Shown here piece after piece: positions 7,391 through 10,885 of a stretch of DNA of 10,885 bases. The notes beneath the pieces are model-generated. The model did not search any database. It worked only from the letters and a program-made list of their open reading frames with translations, and was not told the origin of the DNA. Source of the stretch: Bacteroidota bacterium (GTDB taxonomy: Bacteria; Bacteroidota; Bacteroidia; Chitinophagales; Chitinophagaceae); NCBI GenBank assembly GCA_023440945.1, contig JAEZRL010000071.1, positions 1 through 10,885 on the forward strand, written 5' to 3'. The translations under genes and the position numbers were made by a program. Within the stretch, counting starts at the first letter, position 1. Every line of letters begins with the position of its first letter.

Positions 7391-9313
7391 ATGAAGAAAC
7401 TGCTTCCCCTGCTTGCTATGTTCAGCATACTACTTTCTAATCAGTTATTCGCTCAAACTAATTCAAAACAATGGATTACTTCCTCACCTGATGATTCATT
7501 GCGCTTTATTGTAACAAATAATAACGGCAATTTGTTTTATTCGGTTTTGCTTCAATCAGATACTGTTATTAAAACATCTGCTTTGGGCGTTACCACAAAT
7601 GGGCAGTCTTTTACTTCAGGCCTTACTTTCAAAGATCAGTCAACAAAAAAGATCGACGAGAATTATATAATGGTCACAGGCAAGCGAAAACTTAATCACA
7701 ATCTTGCCAATGAAACAACGCTTTCATTCATCAACAATAATAATATTCCTATTCAGCTAATTGTAAGAGCTTATAATGATGGTGTTGCTTTTAAATATGC
7801 ATTTCCCGGCAACAAAACAATAACAGTGAATGATGAATCTACTTCGTTTCATATTCCGGCAGATGGCGTTGCCTGGTTGCAAACATTTGAATTCAATCCC
7901 GCTTATGAAGGATGGTTTACGTTTGGTTCACCGATCGGAGAAAATGCAAAGGATTCAAGTGGTTGGTCTTTTCCTGCACTTTTTAATAGCAATGATAAGT
8001 GGATATTAATAACCGAATCTAATGTTACTTCTGATTTTTATGGAAGCCATTTGCAGCAGGACTGCTCAAACTGTATTTATAAAATTGCAAAACCACTAAA
8101 AGGCGAAGCATTGGGAATGTATCCTGTTACAGCTACTGCAAAAGAACCTTTCTCAACACCATGGCGAACTGTTATTATAGGCAAATCTTTAGGAACAATA
8201 GTAGAATCAAACCTGGTGCATGATCTCGCCGATCCAAATAAATTAGGTGATGTAAGCTGGGTTAAACCGGGCAAAGCATCGTGGAGCTGGTGGAGTGATC
8301 ATGCAAGCAGCAAAGATTATAATAAACTGAAAGAGTTTGTTGATCTCGCAAAAGAAATGGGCTGGCAATATTCCCTGGTTGATGCTAACTGGAACATTAT
8401 GAAAAATGGAACCATCGAACAGCTTGCGCAGTATGCAAAGCAACAGAACATCGGTTTGTCGTTGTGGTATAATTCAGGAGGCCCGCACAATGATGTTACA
8501 GAGCAGCCACGAAATATAATGAACGATCCTCTCAAACGCAAAGAAGAATTTAAAAAATTGCATGATTGGGGAGTGAAGGCAGTGAAGATTGATTTCTTTC
8601 AATCAGATAAGCAAGCGATCATGAAATTGTATCACGATATTTTAGAAGATGCTGCTGCAGAAAAGATAATGGTTGTTTTTCATGGCTGCACTCTGCCAAA
8701 AGGATGGTCAAGAACCTATCCGAATCTTATGTCAATGGAAGCGGTAAAAGGTGCGGAACAATATGGCTGGGATTCTTCTTTTGCCAATGCTGCGCCAAAG
8801 CAAAACATTGTTTTAATGTGTACGAGAAATGTTGTCGGCCCGATGGATTATACACCCGTTACTTTTACTTCTTATGAATGTTGCAAACACGTTACATCAA
8901 ATGCGTATGAACTTGCATTGACCGTTTTGTTCGAAAGCGGTATTCTTCATTTTGCTGATAGAGTTTCTGCGTATGAAAATCTTGACGATAAAATAAAAGC
9001 TTTTATGAAAGCCGTTCCTGTTGCATGGGATGATACAAAATTCCTTGATGGCTATCCAGGCAAATTAATGTTGATGGCAAGAAGAAAAAACAACGATTGG
9101 TATGTAGCAGGGGCTAACGGAGAAGCTATGGAGAAAACGGTTACTCCTGATCTTTCTTTTCTTCCAAAAGGAAGCTATTCTGTTATGATTTTAAAAGATG
9201 GTTCATCACCTGATGATATTGATGTACAGGAAATAAATTATTCAGCTGGTGACTCACTTAGCATAAAAATGTTACCCAATGGAGGTTTTACATTATGGTT
9301 CCGTAAAAAATGA
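7391..9313 (+). CDS. Secreted glycoside hydrolase family 97, retaining (alpha-galactosidase-like) type
   Basis: A 640-residue exported glycosidase. Residues 1-21 (MKKLLPLLAMFSILLSNQLFA) form a Sec signal peptide with cleavage before Q22; there is no lipobox, so a periplasmic location is expected. An N-terminal beta-sandwich (about 25-280) precedes a TIM barrel with WSWWSD (298-303), YSLVDANW (327-334) and HGCTLPKGW (431-439), then a C-terminal beta domain from about 555. In KIDFF (399-403), D401 occupies the nucleophile position of retaining GH97 enzymes; inverting SusB-type alpha-glucosidases lack this Asp. E456 lies 55 residues further on, the spacing I recall for D415/E470 of the Bacteroides retaining alpha-galactosidase. 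E450 is an alternative. Retaining alpha-galactosidase activity is therefore most likely, though other alpha-glycosides remain possible. No susC/susD or other carbohydrate gene is nearby in this window. Confidence 0.92.
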   Translation: MKKLLPLLAMFSILLSNQLFAQTNSKQWITSSPDDSLRFIVTNNNGNLFYSVLLQSDTVIKTSALGVTTNGQSFTSGLTFKDQSTKKIDENYIMVTGKRKLNHNLANETTLSFINNNNIPIQLIVRAYNDGVAFKYAFPGNKTITVNDESTSFHIPADGVAWLQTFEFNPAYEGWFTFGSPIGENAKDSSGWSFPALFNSNDKWILITESNVTSDFYGSHLQQDCSNCIYKIAKPLKGEALGMYPVTATAKEPFSTPWRTVIIGKSLGTIVESNLVHDLADPNKLGDVSWVKPGKASWSWWSDHASSKDYNKLKEFVDLAKEMGWQYSLVDANWNIMKNGTIEQLAQYAKQQNIGLSLWYNSGGPHNDVTEQPRNIMNDPLKRKEEFKKLHDWGVKAVKIDFFQSDKQAIMKLYHDILEDAAAEKIMVVFHGCTLPKGWSRTYPNLMSMEAVKGAEQYGWDSSFANAAPKQNIVLMCTRNVVGPMDYTPVTFTSYECCKHVTSNAYELALTVLFESGILHFADRVSAYENLDDKIKAFMKAVPVAWDDTKFLDGYPGKLMLMARRKNNDWYVAGANGEAMEKTVTPDLSFLPKGSYSVMILKDGSSPDDIDVQEINYSAGDSLSIKMLPNGGFTLWFRKK

Positions 9314-9363
9314 AAATGTTTTCAACTTTAGTGTACTTCGCGTCTTTACAGGCTAATTCCTAA
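9314..9363. other. Short convergent gap, GH97 / PNPOx-like gene
   Basis: This 50-bp gap holds no strong terminator. TGAAAA-TG-TTTTCA (9311-9324) is an interrupted palindrome that starts at the GH97 stop codon, but it is AT-only in the stem centre and has almost no loop. Confidence 0.3.
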
Positions 9364-9831
9364 TCAAGAAAAATCAAACTTCCTCGCATTGCTTGCAGAA
9401 AGAAAATCAATCACTGATGTTCTTATACGATTCATCCAGTTATGTGGTTTTTCAAAATCTGTTGCTGTATATTCTGCATGCATAATTTTCAGTTTTAGCA
9501 ATAACAAACCATTTACACTTCCATCAGTTAACGAAGAAAATGCCTTGTTGCTGTTATCTACAACAGTAGCTTTCCCGCTTATTCTCAATCTTGTATCTCT
9601 TCCTTTTTGATGGTATTCGAGATAAGCAAAAAATTCTTTGTCAATCTCATCCGCATAGGGTCCGCTGCACGACGTATAAAACCAAATATAACCATCGTCA
9701 TCTACCTTCAAAGTGGAAATAATATTATTTGGTAATTGCAAAATAGAGTTTATTTCCGCTTTAAAAAGCGCAATTTTTATCTCCTCAATTTTCTCTTTAA
9801 TAAAAAATAAATTTTCATCCACCATAAACAT
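9364..9831 (-). CDS. Pyridoxamine 5'-phosphate oxidase-like (split beta-barrel) protein
   Basis: A 155-residue soluble protein with no signal peptide or membrane segment. The pattern LKVDDDGYIWFYTS (41-54), EIDKEFFAYLEYHQKG (62-77) and LRISGKATVV (82-91) resembles Bacteroidota members of the PNPOx-like / general stress protein 26 group, whose split beta-barrels bind FMN or related flavins. I recognise this from residue patterns, without an alignment, and the substrate is unknown. The N-terminal 30 residues are charged and helical in character. Two start codons are possible, 9831 and 9825; a near-consensus -7 box at 9861-9851 suits either. The gene converges on the GH97 gene and diverges from the topoisomerase gene. 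Confidence 0.6.
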   Translation of the reverse strand: MFMVDENLFFIKEKIEEIKIALFKAEINSILQLPNNIISTLKVDDDGYIWFYTSCSGPYADEIDKEFFAYLEYHQKGRDTRLRISGKATVVDNSNKAFSSLTDGSVNGLLLLKLKIMHAEYTATDFEKPHNWMNRIRTSVIDFLSASNARKFDFS

Positions 9832-9850
9832 ACATTTGTTTATAATTTTT

Positions 9851-9861
9851 CAAACCTTATA
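9851..9861 (-). promoter_or_regulatory. Near-consensus -7 box for the PNPOx-like gene
   Basis: On the minus strand TATAAGGTTTG contains TA-N3-TTTG, one base longer than the Bacteroidota -7 element, ending about 20 nt before the ATG. No TTG is found at the normal upstream distance. Confidence 0.3.
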
Positions 9862-9899
9862 CCAGTAATGCACATTGTTTTATTTTTAAATAGTAATAA

Positions 9900-9953
9900 C
9901 CGCTTTTGTAGAAGTTTTTCCTCAACGCTGCTTAATAAAAATTCAAGAAGCGG
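9900..9953. repeat. Long imperfect stem-loop
   Basis: CCGCTT (9900-9905) pairs with AAGCGG (9948-9953). Inside, GAAgTTTTT (9911-9919) pairs with AAAAATTC (9937-9944) with one bulged base, leaving a 17-nt loop. The two stems stack across an internal loop. The element lies between divergent genes, where a terminator is not needed. Confidence 0.5.
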
Positions 9954-9967
9954 CCTGTTTTAATAAT

Positions 9968-10064
9968 GTTTTTATAGATACCGGCTATTGAACTGCTATT
10001 GAACTTCCGTTGCGTCACAATCCGTTCATCGTTCTGAACTTTTATTGAGCAGATTTTAGGCTTT
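9968..10064 (+). repeat. Degenerate intergenic repeat, copy B
   Basis: This is the second copy of the repeat at about 3317-3420. The core 9980-10019 matches 3330-3369 at 30 of 40 positions without gaps. It lies about 50 bp before the topoisomerase start, as copy A lies about 50 bp before pnuC, and in the same orientation relative to the downstream gene. It is 8 nt shorter than copy A between GTTGCGTC and AACTTTT. Confidence 0.6.
9984..10005 (+). repeat. Two tandem copies of an 11-bp unit
   Basis: GCTATTGAACT occurs twice back to back (9984-9994, 9995-10005) within copy B. The period is close to one helical turn. In copy A the first unit is GCTTTTGAATT and the second has decayed further. Confidence 0.6.
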
Positions 10065-10113
10065 ATCAAAAATTTTTATTAAACAGGATTGATTATTGCC
10101 TGTGAAAACATTT

Positions 10114-10885
10114 ATGGAATTGAGCGCAGAAGATGTTTTGAAACTGCCTAAACGAAAGCTGAGAAGCATTATAAAAGATGCAGCCAAAGCTGCAAGTGCT
10201 GTGGATTTAATTTACGTAAGCGATTCACAGCCGGGCATCAACAGGATAAAAAGAGGCCGGTCATTCACCTATCTTTTAGGCAACGAAAAATTAACGGATA
10301 AAGAGGAGCTGAAGCGCATAAAAAAACTCGTTATTCCCCCGGCATGGAAAAATGTATGGATATGTAAAATATCCAACGGTCATTTGCAGGCAACTGGTCT
10401 TGATGCAAAAAATCGCAAACAGTATCGCTATCATCCATTATGGAATATTCTACGCAATCACACTAAATTTTATCGCCTAAGAGATTTTGGCAAAGCGTTG
10501 CCCAACATGCGGCTACAACTCGAAAATGATCTTGCCAAACCCGGCCTTCCTATCGAAAAAGTACTGGCAACAGTTGTAAGTTTAATGGAGCGCACAAACA
10601 TTCGTGTTGGCAATAATCTTTATGAAAAATTATATGGCTCTTATGGCTTAACAACTCTGAAAGATAAACATGTAAAGATCAACGGCAACCAGGTGAGATT
10701 CACATTTGTTGGTAAGAAAGGAATTGAACATGACATCAGCATAAAGAGTAAGCGTCTTGCTAAAATTGTACAGCAATGCCGCGATATTCCGGGCAAAGAA
10801 TTGTTTCAGTATTATGATGAAAATAAAACGAGGCATTGTATTGATTCAGGCGTTGTAAACAATTATATCCATAAGATAAGTGGAG
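10114..10885 (+). CDS. DNA topoisomerase IB, poxvirus-like (C-terminus cut by window edge)
   Basis: A type IB topoisomerase relaxes supercoils by nicking one strand through a 3'-phosphotyrosyl link, without ATP. The 257 visible residues cover the N-terminal domain, with YLLGNEKLTDKEELKRIKKL (53-72), IPPAWKNVWI (74-83), NGHLQATGLDAKNRKQYRYH (88-107), and part of the catalytic domain. R164 in TNIRVGN matches vaccinia R130, and K201/K202 in FVGKKGIEH matches K167. The second catalytic Arg, the His and the nucleophilic Tyr lie beyond the window; bacterial members are about 340-360 residues, so roughly 90 are missing. ATG 10114 is preferred. GTG 10102 and TTG 10096 are in frame upstream, with a stop at 10090. 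There is no clear Shine-Dalgarno or TAnnTTTG box. The gene diverges from the PNPOx-like gene. Confidence 0.93.
   Translation, partial: MELSAEDVLKLPKRKLRSIIKDAAKAASAVDLIYVSDSQPGINRIKRGRSFTYLLGNEKLTDKEELKRIKKLVIPPAWKNVWICKISNGHLQATGLDAKNRKQYRYHPLWNILRNHTKFYRLRDFGKALPNMRLQLENDLAKPGLPIEKVLATVVSLMERTNIRVGNNLYEKLYGSYGLTTLKDKHVKINGNQVRFTFVGKKGIEHDISIKSKRLAKIVQQCRDIPGKELFQYYDENKTRHCIDSGVVNNYIHKISG

Larger units (their letters stand above)
9932..10087. repeat. Nested inverted repeats bracketing repeat copy B
   Basis: The right arm TTTTTATTAAACAGG (10073-10087) can pair with either of two left arms: TTAATAAAAATT (9932-9943), a perfect 12-bp match to AATTTTTATTAA at 10071-10082, and CCTGTTTTAATAA (9954-9966), which matches TTATTAAACAGG (10076-10087) with one extra T. 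The inner pair bounds a 134-bp segment holding all of copy B. The layout resembles a miniature inverted-repeat element or a structured RNA. No target-site duplication was recognised, and copy A lacks these arms. Confidence 0.45.

Noticed and set aside
9311..9324. TGAAAATGTTTTCA as a GH97 terminator
   Set aside because: The stem is nearly all A/T, the loop would be 2 nt and no T-run follows, so it cannot act as a normal hairpin terminator.
9832..10113. Insertion sequence or transposase remnant
   Set aside because: No transposase-like reading frame exists in any frame, and no target-site duplication could be recognised; only short inverted and direct repeats are present.
10114..10885. Topoisomerase lacking its catalytic Tyr, His and second Arg
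   Set aside because: The frame is open to the right window edge; these residues lie in the part not shown, so nothing indicates a broken gene.
1..10885. CRISPR array, tRNA or rRNA genes, phage or defence genes
   Set aside because: No regularly spaced repeats, cloverleaf-like segments, rRNA-conserved stretches or typical defence or phage proteins were seen on either strand.

Overview
The window looks like chromosomal DNA of a Bacteroidota bacterium, probably the Chitinophagaceae or a close relative. The grounds are a fairly AT-rich composition, RpoB and LysRS sequences of Bacteroidota character, a secreted family GH97 glycosidase with an 'LFA|Q' signal-peptide end, weak Shine-Dalgarno sequences, and promoters of the Bacteroidota form TTG-N(17-23)-TAnnTTTG. 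The family-level placement is an impression from the sequence, not a computed result.

Layout, left to right. Positions 1-3071 (minus strand) hold the first 1023 codons of rpoB, cut by the window edge. An intergenic region of about 400 bp follows. It holds the rpoB leader with three inverted repeats, a degenerate intergenic repeat (copy A), and the pnuC promoter. Next, on the plus strand, come pnuC and a stand-alone NadR-type kinase, overlapping by 14 bp and forming a nicotinamide-riboside uptake and phosphorylation operon. lysS follows on the same strand with its own promoter next to a 7-bp tandem repeat. An enoyl-CoA hydratase gene (minus) converges on lysS. A 242-bp AT-rich region separates it from a divergent, secreted GH97 enzyme that has the nucleophile position of the retaining (alpha-galactosidase-like) branch. 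A small PNPOx-like flavin-binding protein gene (minus) converges on the GH97 gene. A 282-bp intergenic region rich in inverted and direct repeats (copy B of the intergenic repeat) then leads into a type IB DNA topoisomerase (plus), cut by the right edge.

The genes are mostly housekeeping or metabolic: transcription, NAD salvage, tRNA charging, acyl-CoA metabolism, glycan hydrolysis and DNA topology. Apart from the pnuC/kinase pair, they do not form one pathway. I found no phage, defence, CRISPR, secretion or biosynthetic cluster, and no clear new protein system. The signals that merit a second look are non-coding: a repeat shared by the two largest intergenic regions (30 of 40 positions identical in its core), nested inverted repeats before the topoisomerase, a palindrome-rich rpoB leader where rplL would normally end, and a promoter box that overlaps the longest-ORF start of pnuC.
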